Positions 50,687 to 59,366 of a stretch of 64,000 nt of DNA are shown piece by piece. The notes beneath the pieces were generated by a model. It saw only the letters and a list, made by a program, of their open reading frames with translations. It searched no databases and was not told the DNA's origin. Position 1 is the first letter of the stretch; each line of letters begins with the position of its first letter. The DNA is from CAYWPG01 sp964460035 (GTDB lineage: Bacteria; Pseudomonadota; Gammaproteobacteria; Nitrococcales; AK92): positions 62,001 to 126,000 of the forward strand of contig CAYWPG010000005.1 of assembly GCA_964460035.1 (NCBI GenBank). The letters run 5' to 3'. Both the position numbers and the translations under genes were made by a program.

Positions 50687-51466
50687 ATGACAGCAGAACT
50701 GCCCCTGGCAGGCTTGTCCGTGTTGGTTACACGGCCCGCACCGCAAGGAGAGCCTTTGTGCGAGGCGCTGCGAGCGGCCGGTGCCAGGGCGGTATGGCTG
50801 CCCACCCTGCAGGTCGAGCCGGTACGGTCGAGCCCGGCGCTGGACGCAGCGCTCTCATCGGTACCGGTAGCCGATTGGGCCATATTCGCCAGCCCCAACG
50901 CCGTCAATTACGGCTTGCGGCTGCTCGCCGAGCGTGGGCTGCGATTGCCGCATTGGGTGCGGCTTGCTACGGTCGGCGCCGGCACCGCCAAGGTGCTGCG
51001 GGATCATGGTTACGTAGTGACCTGCAAACCTAGCAGCGGCTTTACGAGCGAGGCGCTGCTGGATATGCCCGAGTTCGCCGTGGGCCCGGGCGAGCGGGTG
51101 CTGATCTTTCGGGGCGAGGGCGGCAGGGCGCTGCTTGGCGAGACCTTGCGGCAGCGCGGCGCTAAAGTGAAGTTCGTGGAAGTGTACCGGCGCGCCCGCC
51201 CGCCAGTGGATGCCGCCGCTGCGCTTGCCGCTTGGGGGCAGGCAAGCCGGCGTTGGGTCATAGTGACCAGCGAAGAAGGCTTGGGCAATCTGGTGCAGAT
51301 GGTCGGGCCTTCGGTGCATGAGCTGCAGGAAGCCGGTCTGATAACGGTCAGCGAACGCATTGCCCAAAGCGCGCAACGGCGAGGCTGGCGTGGACCGGTT
51401 CGCATCGCGGCCGAACCTGGCAATAGCGGTTTGTTCAGCGCTCTTGTCGACGCCGTCAACCAATAG
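50687..51466 (+). CDS. hemD: Uroporphyrinogen-III synthase
   Basis: A 259-residue enzyme that closes and inverts ring D of hydroxymethylbilane. Sequence conservation in HemD is low; recognisable segments are GLSVLVTRPAPQGEPLCEAL, WAIFASPNAVNYGLRLL, VGAGTAKVLRDHGYVVTCKP and IFRGEGGRALLGETLRQRG, with VIVTSEEGLGNLVQMV. The start is 4 bases after the hemC stop codon. Followed at 20 bases by hemX. Confidence 0.93.
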   Translation: MTAELPLAGLSVLVTRPAPQGEPLCEALRAAGARAVWLPTLQVEPVRSSPALDAALSSVPVADWAIFASPNAVNYGLRLLAERGLRLPHWVRLATVGAGTAKVLRDHGYVVTCKPSSGFTSEALLDMPEFAVGPGERVLIFRGEGGRALLGETLRQRGAKVKFVEVYRRARPPVDAAAALAAWGQASRRWVIVTSEEGLGNLVQMVGPSVHELQEAGLITVSERIAQSAQRRGWRGPVRIAAEPGNSGLFSALVDAVNQ

Positions 51467-51486
51467 CGAGCTAACCCGAGACAGAT

Positions 51487-52674
51487 ATGGCAGAGGACGA
51501 CAAGGAAAAACCGGCGCCGCAGGAAGGGGATGCACCTGCCGAGCCGGCCACGGGGCCTGACGCGCAAAGCGCTCCTACGCCAGCGCAGCCAGCTGAGGAA
51601 GCGCCGCCCGAGCCCGGTACGCCGGCGAGCTCGCGCGCCGACGCCAAGGCGCCCCGCAACCGCGCGGGCAGCCTCGCACTGCTGCTAGTGTTGCTGCTCG
51701 CTGGCGCTGCCGGGTTCGGCGCCTGGTATCTCTGGCAGGAGCTGCAAGAGCTGCGCACCGAGCGGGAGGCCTTCGCTTCGGCTTCGGAGGTGCGACAGCT
51801 GGAGGAGCAGCTAAGTACTGCGAGTCGCCAGGCGCAGGAAGCGCAGGCGCGTCTCGCGGCATTGGCTCAAGATCGCGCCGAGCTCGATCAGGAGCTGGTG
51901 CGTCAGCAGGAGGCACTAGGCGAGCTGACCAACAATCAGCAGGCGTTGGCGCAGCGGATGTCGCGCATCGATGCCATGGCCGAAGCGTACCGCAGCGATT
52001 GGACGCGTGCGGAAGCCGCTTACTTGGCGCGGATCGCCGTACATCGCTTGCGGTTCCATCGTGACGTCGATGCGGCATTGGATGCGCTGCGCATGGCCGA
52101 TGCGCTCCTCGCGGAACTGGGTACGGAAGCTATCGCCCAGCGACAGGCGGTGAACCGCGCTGTGGAGCGGCTGCTCCGGGTAGAGATGCCATCGACCGAG
52201 GAGCTGGCCACCCGGCTGGATGCTCTGCTCGATGTGCTGCCCTCCTTGCCGCTGGTGCGCGAGGTGGAACGCACCGAGAACGAGCCGATGACCCCCGATC
52301 CCGCTGCCGCCGAGGACTGGCGCGAGGCCTTGAACCGTGCCTGGGCGCGATTCAAGGAAACTCTGGGGGAGTTGGTCATCGTTCAGCGCGAGCGCGATGT
52401 GGTGCCGCTGCTGGCGCCGCCGGAGCGCTACTTCCTGTTCCAGAATCTGCGGCTGGGCTTGCAGAGCGCCCGCCTCGCGTTGCTCAACGGCGATCCTTCC
52501 CTTTACCGTCGCAGCTTGCAGCAATCGGAGGAGTGGCTCGCGGAGTACTACGATCGCGAGGATCCGCGTGTAGAAGCCGTGCGTCAGGAGCTGCGCAGCT
52601 TGGCCGAGGTTGCGATTGCGCCTGCATTGCCGGATATCGAGCCGGTGCTGGAACCCATTTTCGATAGGAACTGA
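51487..52674 (+). CDS. hemX: HemX, membrane protein of the heme operon
   Basis: A 395-residue HemX-family protein (some members are annotated as uroporphyrin-III C-methyltransferase, but the family has no catalytic SAM motif). A Pro/Ala/Glu-rich N-terminus (about 1-58) precedes one membrane segment (residues 61-83), then a long periplasmic coiled coil and helical domain. Typical blocks: RLRFHRDVDAALDALRMADA, VEMPSTEELATRLDALLDVL and PPERYFLFQNLRLGLQSARL. It lies between hemD and hemY as in most gammaproteobacteria. Its exact role in heme synthesis is unknown. Confidence 0.93.
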   Translation: MAEDDKEKPAPQEGDAPAEPATGPDAQSAPTPAQPAEEAPPEPGTPASSRADAKAPRNRAGSLALLLVLLLAGAAGFGAWYLWQELQELRTEREAFASASEVRQLEEQLSTASRQAQEAQARLAALAQDRAELDQELVRQQEALGELTNNQQALAQRMSRIDAMAEAYRSDWTRAEAAYLARIAVHRLRFHRDVDAALDALRMADALLAELGTEAIAQRQAVNRAVERLLRVEMPSTEELATRLDALLDVLPSLPLVREVERTENEPMTPDPAAAEDWREALNRAWARFKETLGELVIVQRERDVVPLLAPPERYFLFQNLRLGLQSARLALLNGDPSLYRRSLQQSEEWLAEYYDREDPRVEAVRQELRSLAEVAIAPALPDIEPVLEPIFDRN

Positions 52675-52685
52675 CGGAGGGCGCC

Positions 52686-53933
52686 ATGAAAAAACTGTTC
52701 GGCGTCCTCTTGCTCCTGCTGATCAGTGTCGCCGCTGCATTGTGGTTCCGCGACCAGGGCGGGTTCGTGATCGTCCGCATGGGCGAGTGGACCCTGGAGA
52801 TGAGTGTGATCCTTTTCATCGGCTTCGTGCTGGTGACAGTGGTTGCGCTGTATCTGCTGATCGGCCTGCTGCGTCGTCTATTCGGGTTGCCGCGCGGGGT
52901 CCGTCGTTGGTGGGGGACGCGCAAGTCCTCCCGCGCCAGAAGAAGGCTGATCGAGGGACTTATCCACACGGCCGAGGGACGCAACGCCGAGGCCGAGAAA
53001 GTACTGCTCAAGGACATAGAGCGCAGCGATGCACCCATGCTGCATTACATGGTCGCCGCGGTCGCGGCCCAGGGTCAGGGGGCGGCGGACCGGCGCGACC
53101 GTTACCTGGCGTTGGCCGATCGTAGCGGCCGGCGCGTTAAGCTGGCTGTTGGCCTGTTGCAGGCGCAGCTGCAAATGGAGGCGGGGCAGTGGGAGCAAGC
53201 GCTGGCCACGGTCAGTTATCTCTATGAACGGCATCCCCAGCACCCGCGAGTGCTGAAGTTGATGATGCGTTGCTGCATCGCACTCAAAGAGTGGGATCGC
53301 CTGGGTCAGCTGATCCCGGACCTCAGGCGGCGTGCGGTGGTTAGCGAGCCGGAACTGCGCAACCTCGAGCTTACGGCCGCCCGCTATGCGCTGGAGAAGG
53401 CCAGCCGCGAAGGCGATCGCGAGCTTGACCGCGCCTGGTCGGCGCTGGGCAAAGGGTTGCGCGAAGAGGACGAGCTGCTTTTGCTGTACGCCCGCGGTTT
53501 GGCCTTGCACGGGCGTGTGGAAGAGGCCGAGCGGATGCTGCGGGTGCGCCTGCAGAAGCGTTGGAGCGAATCGTTGCTCAAAGCGTATGCGGGGCTGGAG
53601 TTGGAGTCCGGGCGGCTGTTGGCGCAGTTGGAGAAATGGCTCAAGGAACGACCCGAGGATGCCGTGCTGCTGCACGCGGCGGGAAGACAGTGCCTGCGCA
53701 GTCAACTTTGGGGGCGGGCGCGGAGCTATTTCGAGGCGGCGGTTGCGCGCGATCCCCTGCCTGAAACGTACCAGGCATTGGGAGGAATTCTGGAGCAGCT
53801 CGGAGAAGTCAACGCGGCCCGCGATTGTTTCCGCAAAGCTACCGAGCTGGTGACCGGGCAGCCGACCTTGGCCGAGCTGACAGCGGCCGATAAGGCGGCC
53901 CTCGCTCGCCAAGCAACGAACAGCGGGCGATAA
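52686..53933 (+). CDS. hemY: HemY, TPR protein of the heme operon
   Basis: A 415-residue inner-membrane protein with two hydrophobic segments (about 4-20 and 42-60) and a C-terminal TPR domain (EDAVLLHAAGRQCLRSQLWG, RSYFEAAVARDPLPETYQALG). HemY of the proteobacterial heme operon has no relation to the protoporphyrinogen oxidase of the same name. RBS GGAGGGCG before the ATG. It is the last gene of the hemC-D-X-Y operon and is followed by a weak terminator. Confidence 0.93.
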   Translation: MKKLFGVLLLLLISVAAALWFRDQGGFVIVRMGEWTLEMSVILFIGFVLVTVVALYLLIGLLRRLFGLPRGVRRWWGTRKSSRARRRLIEGLIHTAEGRNAEAEKVLLKDIERSDAPMLHYMVAAVAAQGQGAADRRDRYLALADRSGRRVKLAVGLLQAQLQMEAGQWEQALATVSYLYERHPQHPRVLKLMMRCCIALKEWDRLGQLIPDLRRRAVVSEPELRNLELTAARYALEKASREGDRELDRAWSALGKGLREEDELLLLYARGLALHGRVEEAERMLRVRLQKRWSESLLKAYAGLELESGRLLAQLEKWLKERPEDAVLLHAAGRQCLRSQLWGRARSYFEAAVARDPLPETYQALGGILEQLGEVNAARDCFRKATELVTGQPTLAELTAADKAALARQATNSGR

Positions 53934-53987
53934 GTCACGGCGCACCTTTCTTGGTAAAGGAACCGCCTACTCATCTCGGCGCTGTGC

Positions 53988-54026
53988 ACGGCGTTTGGAC
54001 GTTGCTTGTAGCCGCCTTTTTGTTTT
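53988..54026 (+). terminator. Possible weak terminator after hemY
   Basis: Downstream of hemY a U-rich tract (TTTTTGTTTT, 54017-54026) follows a short imperfect stem (GGCG at about 53990, CGCC just before the U-tract). The U-tract is good but the stem is only 4 bp, so this is a tentative call. Confidence 0.35.
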
Positions 54027-54034
54027 AGCTGATT

Positions 54035-54523
54035 CTAAAGACGCTCGCCGCTTCGTTGCGTTTCGCAACGGGCGCTGAATTGGCCGTCCTGCGTGGGATG
54101 CGAATGGCTGTGGAATGTCCCCGAGGCGCTGATCGTGCGTCCATCAAGTCGAAGGTGAGCGGAGTCGATCCGGGCGGTGTAACTGGTGGCTGGCGTATTG
54201 CGCCGATAGCGCACGCGCAGCACGATGGCGGCGGAGTCGAGCGTGCCGTCGGCATTAACCGTGAACGGCTGGCCTAGTTCCGTTTCGCCGCGCCCGATGA
54301 GCATGAAGCGCTTCCGCGGTGAGGTGTGCTGTATAGAGCAGATCCCGACAACGAAATGGAAGTTGCGCTCACCGAGTATGATGGTGCCGCTACGCGGCTG
54401 TTCCGGGAGATGCAGATCGCTGGCGGCGGCGCCAGCGCCAGGCATCGTATCGTGGCGACTGCTATCGCATCCGGCTATCGCGGCGAGGAGCAGCGCGGCC
54501 GCTCCCCAGACACGCATATCCAT
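54035..54523 (-). CDS. Putative lipoprotein of unknown function
   Basis: A 162-residue exported lipoprotein. The signal ends at the lipobox AIAGC with cysteine 19 (from ATG 54523); Asp follows the cysteine, which in E. coli would favour inner-membrane retention. The mature part is rich in beta-like segments (SGTIILGERNFHFVVGICSI, AIVLRVRYRRNTPATSYTAR, ISASGTFHSHSHPTQDGQF) and ends with an SARCETQRSG segment. I do not recognise a family. The ATG at 54523 follows GGAGGAATG; ATG 54529 is too near that site. It converges on hemY. Confidence 0.72.
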   Translation of the reverse strand: MDMRVWGAAALLLAAIAGCDSSRHDTMPGAGAAASDLHLPEQPRSGTIILGERNFHFVVGICSIQHTSPRKRFMLIGRGETELGQPFTVNADGTLDSAAIVLRVRYRRNTPATSYTARIDSAHLRLDGRTISASGTFHSHSHPTQDGQFSARCETQRSGERL

Positions 54524-54617
54524 ACGCATTCCTCCCCTCCATGAAGATGATCATCCTCACAGATGGGGATGGCGCGGTATGCCTCCTAGCATCGATTTGC
54601 GTTCGTTGCGCGTGCCT

Positions 54618-54688
54618 ATTGGCGCAGCGCGTGCAGTGGGTGCGTTGCGCCAATCGCATCATGCCCGGCGCGGGCATGATGCGATTGG
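54618..54688. repeat. 18-bp-arm inverted repeat with overlapping alternative stem
   Basis: Perfect repeat: CCAATCGCATCATGCCCG (54650-54667), loop GCG, CGGGCATGATGCGATTGG (54671-54688). A second repeat, ATTGGCGCA (54618-54626) with TGCGCCAAT (54646-54654), shares five bases with the first, so the two hairpins compete. It lies 35 bases beyond the quinone reductase stop codon on the minus strand. No U-run follows. Confidence 0.75.
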
Positions 54689-54722
54689 GAGCGGATGACC
54701 TGCTACGGGATGCGGCCTGCGG

Positions 54723-55697
54723 TTAGGGGAGCAATACGGTCGCGCCTGTAGTGCGGCGCGCCTCCAGCGCGATATGCGCTTGTACAGCTTCCCGCAGCGG
54801 CAGCTGCTGGTCGATCTCTACCCGCATGCCGTGTTTGGTAACCATCTCGAACAGCTCGGCGCAAGCGGCCAGCAGGCTCTCTCGGTCCGGCGTGTAATGC
54901 GCCCCCGTAGGCCGCGTCAAGAACAGCGAGCCCTTGGTATTGAGAATGCCGATATCGAACGGCTCTACCGGGCCCGAGGATTGGCCGAAGCAGACCATCA
55001 GACCTCGTGGCCGCAGGCAGTCCAGAGAACGCATGAATGTCGCTTGGCCGACGGAGTCGTACACCACGGGCAAGCCCGCGCCGCCGGTAATTTCTCGCAC
55101 TCGGGCAACGAAATCCTCGCGGGTGTAGTCGATGGGATGGTCGCAGCCATGAGCGCGCGCGTACTCGGCTTTCTCCGGGGAGCCGACGGTACCGATCACT
55201 GTGGCGCCCAGGTGCTTTGCCCATTGGCACATGAGCGTACCCACACCGCCCGCGGCGGCATGGATGAGAATCGTGTCGCCGGGCTGGACCCGGTAGGTCT
55301 TGCGCAGCAAGTAGTGCGCGGTCAGCCCCTTGAGCATGAGCGCCGCGGCAGTGGTATCCGAGATCTCTTCCGGCAGCGGCACCAGCCGGTCTTCCTTGAG
55401 CACGCGGTATTCGCAATAAGCACCGGGCCCGCCGCCGGAATAGGCGACCCTGTCCCCTACTTTCAGATACTTCACATCCGGACCGACCGCTTCGACTACG
55501 CCGGTCGCCTCCATTCCGGGCGTAAAGGGCAGGTGAGGCGGCTTATAGAGCCCGGTGCGGAAGTAGACATCGATGTAGTTCAGGCCCACCGCCGTATGCC
55601 GGAGCAAAACTTCCCCCGGCCCCGGGGTGCCGACTTCAACCGGCTGCCAGAGCATGACCTCAGGGCCGCCGTGTTCGTGGACTCGAATAGCGTGCAT
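54723..55697 (-). CDS. qor: NADPH:quinone reductase (Qor family)
   Basis: A 324-residue zeta-crystallin-like medium-chain reductase without zinc. It contains VEAVGPDVKYLKVGDRVAYS, the NADPH-binding ILIHAAAGGVGTLMCQWAKH and AYCEYRVLKEDRLVPLPEEI, then PVVYDSVGQATFMRSLDCLR. It reduces quinones, possibly with superoxide protection. Length is standard. It lies leftward of ferrochelatase; the 116-base gap suggests a separate unit. A short cluster of stress-related oxidoreductases sits here only loosely. Confidence 0.94.
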   Translation of the reverse strand: MHAIRVHEHGGPEVMLWQPVEVGTPGPGEVLLRHTAVGLNYIDVYFRTGLYKPPHLPFTPGMEATGVVEAVGPDVKYLKVGDRVAYSGGGPGAYCEYRVLKEDRLVPLPEEISDTTAAALMLKGLTAHYLLRKTYRVQPGDTILIHAAAGGVGTLMCQWAKHLGATVIGTVGSPEKAEYARAHGCDHPIDYTREDFVARVREITGGAGLPVVYDSVGQATFMRSLDCLRPRGLMVCFGQSSGPVEPFDIGILNTKGSLFLTRPTGAHYTPDRESLLAACAELFEMVTKHGMRVEIDQQLPLREAVQAHIALEARRTTGATVLLP

Positions 55698-55813
55698 GGG
55701 CTTCCTCCTGATGGTGCTGCCAGCATAGCGGCTCCCGCAGTGCCGTCCAAGCTGCTACCGGACCAGGTTGGGACTGCCTTCGGAGGCGGTTTAGGGAGTG
55801 CCTACGCCCGCTG

Positions 55814-56818
55814 TTAAAGCCAGTCGGCAATATGGCGCAGCGTTAGCGCGGTAAGCGCCTTGATGTGCGGTTCGCTGTCATTGAGGCAGGGAATGTAGCG
55901 GAAGTGCTCGCCACCCGCTTCCAGGAACAGGTCGCGATTGACCATTGCGTTCTCTTCCAGAGTTTCCAGACAGTCGGCCGAGAAGCCCGGGCACATGAGG
56001 TCGACCTTGCGCACTCCTTTGCGCGCCAGAGCGACCAGGGTCTTGTTGGTATAGGGCTTGAGCCATTCCTGGGGACCGAAACGCGACTGAAAAGTAACTA
56101 TCCACTCCCCTTCGGCCAGCCCGGCCTGCTCGGCCAGCAACGCTGCCGTGCGCTCGCATTGCTGGCGGTAGGGATCGCCACGGTCCACGTACCGGCGCGG
56201 GATGCCGTGGAACGAGAACACGACTTTCTCGGCCGCGCCTTTGGCCTCGCGATGTTCCTGCAGACTGTCGGCAAGCGCACGGATATAGCCGGCGTCGTCA
56301 TGGTAGTCGCGCACGAAGCGCAGTTCGGGCAGCCGCCGGCGTTGGCGCAACAAGGCAGCGGTGGCATCGAACGTGGAGGCGGTGGTGCTGGCGCTGTACT
56401 GTGGGTACAGAGGGAACAGCAGAATGCGCTCGCATCCGGCTTGTTCGAGTTTCTCCAGCGCTGAGCCGAGCGAGGGCTCGCCATAGCGCATGCCCAGGGC
56501 GACGTGTATGCGGCCGGGGGCGTGCTCGTCCAGACGCTGTTGCAGCGCCTGGGCTTGACGCCGGGAGATGGTGAGCAGCGGCGAGCCTTCCTCGCTCCAG
56601 ATGCGTCTATAGGCTTCGGCGGAGCGGCGAGGACGCGTGCGCAGGATGATGCCGTTGAGAATAGGCCACCAGAGGAGCCGGGGCGCCTCCACCACACGCG
56701 GGTCCCCGAGAAACTCCCCGAGGTAGCGACGCAAGGCCGCGGGCGTGGGTGCCTCGGGGGTTCCCAGATTGCTCAGCAGAATACCGATCGGGGAATTCTG
56801 CCTGGCCGCTTCCGTCAT
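55814..56818 (-). CDS. hemH: Ferrochelatase
   Basis: A 334-residue enzyme that inserts iron into protoporphyrin IX, the last step of heme synthesis. Family blocks: IGILLSNLGTPEAPTPAALR, LPLY-like LLFPLYPQYSASTTASTFD, the metal-ligand histidine in VVFSFHGIPRRYVDRGDPY, YQSRFG-like TFQSRFGPQEWLKPYT and PGFSADCLETLEENAMVN. No [2Fe-2S] cluster cysteines at the C-terminus. It lies between the malic enzyme and quinone reductase genes on the same strand, with the ribosome binding site AGGAGC in the intergenic hairpin zone. It is apart from the main hem operon. Confidence 0.95.
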   Translation of the reverse strand: MTEAARQNSPIGILLSNLGTPEAPTPAALRRYLGEFLGDPRVVEAPRLLWWPILNGIILRTRPRRSAEAYRRIWSEEGSPLLTISRRQAQALQQRLDEHAPGRIHVALGMRYGEPSLGSALEKLEQAGCERILLFPLYPQYSASTTASTFDATAALLRQRRRLPELRFVRDYHDDAGYIRALADSLQEHREAKGAAEKVVFSFHGIPRRYVDRGDPYRQQCERTAALLAEQAGLAEGEWIVTFQSRFGPQEWLKPYTNKTLVALARKGVRKVDLMCPGFSADCLETLEENAMVNRDLFLEAGGEHFRYIPCLNDSEPHIKALTALTLRHIADWL

Positions 56819-56834
56819 CCGCTGCTCCTACGGG

Positions 56835-56859
56835 GCTGAAGCTGCGTTGCAGCTTCAGC
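56835..56859 (-). terminator. 11-bp inverted repeat across the maeB stop codon, before hemH
   Basis: GCTGAAGCTGC (56835-56845), loop GTT, GCAGCTTCAGC (56849-56859). The maeB stop codon (56855-56857) is in the repeat. The hemH ribosome binding site lies just beyond it (minus strand CCCCGTAGGAGC). There is no U-run, so the hairpin may partly uncouple hemH from maeB or tune hemH translation. Confidence 0.55.
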
Positions 56860-59146
56860 TGACCGTTTCCTGGCGCGGATTGAGCATGGCCGCTTCCACC
56901 GCTGCGAGGGCGCTCATGTTGACTATGCCGCGAACCGTAGTCGAGGGCGTCAGAATATGAACCGGTTTCGCCGCGCCGAGCAAAATCGGGCCGACCGATA
57001 CGCCATCGCAAATCGTCTTCAGCAGGTTGAAGGCGATGTTCGCCGCATCCAGCGACGGCATGATCAGCAGATTCGCCGAACCGCTGAGATTCGAGTTGGG
57101 GAAGATGCGCTCGCGAATGGTTTCCGAAATGGCAGCATCGCCGTGCATCTCGCCTTCCACCTCCAGTGCCGGGTCGCGATCCTTGATCAGCGCCAGCGCC
57201 TCGCGCATCTTCTGCGCCGAGGGGTGGTCGGAGCTACCGAAACTGGAGTGCGACAGCAGCGCTACCTTCGGCTGCATGCCAAAACGACGCACCTCGTCGG
57301 CGGCCAGTATGGTCATCTCCGCGATCTGGTGCGCATTGGGGTCGGGGTTGACGTAGGTGTCGCACAGGAACAGCGTGCCCCTCGGGATGATGAGCACGTT
57401 CATGGCCGCCAGATTGCGCACACCCGGGCGGGCGCCGATGATCTGCTCCACGTGATGGAGCTGCCGCTGATAGCGTCCGACCAACCCGGCGAGCATGGCG
57501 TCGGCTTCGCCGCGCCGGACCATCAGCGCCGCGATCACCGTATTGCGCGTGCGGACGATGTTGCGCGCCTGCGCCGGCGTGACTCCCCGGCGCTCCATGA
57601 TGCTGTGGTATTCCTGCCAGTACTCCCGGTAGCGCGGATCGTCTTCCGGGTCCACCAGCTCGAAGTGCTCGCCTTCCACCAGGCGCAGGCCCAGACGGCG
57701 AATACGCATCGAGAGCACCTTGCGCCGCCCGATCAGGATGGGGAAGCAGAGCCCGTCGTCCACGACTGCCTGCACGGCGCGCAGTACCCGCTCCTCTTCG
57801 CCTTCGGCGTACACCACGCGGCGCGTGTCGTTGCGGGCACGCTCGAAGATAGGCTTCATCACCAGTCCGGACTGGAACACGAACTGGTTCAGCTGCGCCC
57901 GGTAGGCGGCGAAGTCCTGGATAGGCCGCGTGGCCACGCCGCTATCCATCGCTGCCTTGGCAACGGCGGGCGCGATGCGGGTAATCAGCCGCGGGTCGAA
58001 CGGCTTGGGAATCAGGTATTCCGGACCGAACTTCAGCGGCTTGCCGCCGTAGGCCGCGACCACAACGTCGGAGGACTCCGCCATGGCCAGGTCGGCGATG
58101 GCATACACCGCGGCCAGCTTCATCTCCTCGTTGATGGTGGTAGCGCCAACGTCCAGGGCGCCGCGGAAGATGAACGGGAAGCAGAGTACGTTGTTGACCT
58201 GGTTCGGGTAATCCGAGCGCCCGGTGGCCACGATGCAGTCGGGCCGCGCTTCCAGGGCGACTTCGGGGAGAATCTCCGGTACCGGGTTGGCGAGCGCCAG
58301 AATGATGGGCTTGTCCGCCATCGACTTGACCATCTCCGCCGTGACCAAGCCGGGGCCGGAGAGGCCGAGGAAGATGTCGGCACCGACCATGGCTTCGGCC
58401 AGGGTGCGGGCCTCGGTATCGGCCGCATAGCCCTCCTTGCGCGGGTCCATGGACACGGTGCGGCCCTTGTAGATGACACCCTTGGAGTCACAGGCGATGA
58501 TGTTCTCGCGCTTCAGTCCCATGCTGACCAGCAGGTCCAGGCAGGCGATTGCAGCGGCGCCGGCGCCGGAGGTGACTATCTTCACATCCTCGATTTTCTT
58601 GCCGACAACCCGCAGCCCGTTGACGATGGCGGCCGCGGTGATAATGGCGGTACCGTGCTGGTCGTCGTGGAACACCGGGATGTTCATCCGCTCGCGCAGC
58701 TTCGATTCGACCTCGAAGCACTCCGGAGCTTTGATGTCCTCGAGGTTGATACCGCCGAATGTCGGCTCCAGGCTGGCGATGATATCCACCAGCTTGTCGG
58801 GGTCGCGCTCGTCGATCTCGATGTCGAAGACATCGATACCGGCGAATTTCTTGAACAGTACGCCCTTGCCTTCCATCACCGGCTTGGCAGCCAGCGGGCC
58901 GATCGCGCCGAGGCCCAATACCGCAGTACCGTTCGTCACCACCGCTACCAGGTTTCCGCGTGCGGTGACTGTGGAAGCCTCTTGCGGATCGTCGACGATA
59001 GCCTCGCAGGCAGCCGCTACCCCAGGCGAATAAGCCAGCGCCAGATCGCGCTGATTTGCGAGCGGTTTGGTTGGCGTTACCTGAATTTTGCCGGGTGGCG
59101 TTTGGCGATGATATTCGAGTGCGGCTTCGCGCAAGTCGTCGGCCAT
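56855..59146 (-). CDS. maeB: NADP-dependent malic enzyme (MaeB) with phosphotransacetylase-like C-terminus
   Basis: A 763-residue cytosolic enzyme that oxidatively decarboxylates malate to pyruvate, yielding NADPH. The malic-enzyme half (about residues 1-430) shows YSPGVAAACEAIVDDPQEAS, DVFDIEIDERDPDKLVDIIA, HDDQHGTAIITAAAIVNGL and ANPVPEILPEVALEARPDC. The C-terminal half (about 430-763) is a phosphate acetyltransferase-like domain, a regulatory module that binds acetyl-CoA in E. coli MaeB. It precedes hemH by only 36 bases on the same strand. A strong antisense frame of 844 codons covers it but is a codon-composition artefact. Confidence 0.96.
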   Translation of the reverse strand: MADDLREAALEYHRQTPPGKIQVTPTKPLANQRDLALAYSPGVAAACEAIVDDPQEASTVTARGNLVAVVTNGTAVLGLGAIGPLAAKPVMEGKGVLFKKFAGIDVFDIEIDERDPDKLVDIIASLEPTFGGINLEDIKAPECFEVESKLRERMNIPVFHDDQHGTAIITAAAIVNGLRVVGKKIEDVKIVTSGAGAAAIACLDLLVSMGLKRENIIACDSKGVIYKGRTVSMDPRKEGYAADTEARTLAEAMVGADIFLGLSGPGLVTAEMVKSMADKPIILALANPVPEILPEVALEARPDCIVATGRSDYPNQVNNVLCFPFIFRGALDVGATTINEEMKLAAVYAIADLAMAESSDVVVAAYGGKPLKFGPEYLIPKPFDPRLITRIAPAVAKAAMDSGVATRPIQDFAAYRAQLNQFVFQSGLVMKPIFERARNDTRRVVYAEGEEERVLRAVQAVVDDGLCFPILIGRRKVLSMRIRRLGLRLVEGEHFELVDPEDDPRYREYWQEYHSIMERRGVTPAQARNIVRTRNTVIAALMVRRGEADAMLAGLVGRYQRQLHHVEQIIGARPGVRNLAAMNVLIIPRGTLFLCDTYVNPDPNAHQIAEMTILAADEVRRFGMQPKVALLSHSSFGSSDHPSAQKMREALALIKDRDPALEVEGEMHGDAAISETIRERIFPNSNLSGSANLLIMPSLDAANIAFNLLKTICDGVSVGPILLGAAKPVHILTPSTTVRGIVNMSALAAVEAAMLNPRQETVS

Positions 59147-59366
59147 TTAGTAGTGTCTCCGGATGCAGTGGCGGCGAGGCCTAGAAGGATCCGACAGCAT
59201 CGCGGGAGCGACTCCGCCATGAGCCGAGGGGGCTCCGGAGTACGGTCCGCGATTGCTGGAGGATCCGATTTCGGCGCAGGCGTACAGTATAGTGTCTCAG
59301 GCCCTGTCAAGGCCACTCGAATAAGCCTTTACTGGTTAGATTTGAGCGTTCTTGATGAAACACGGC

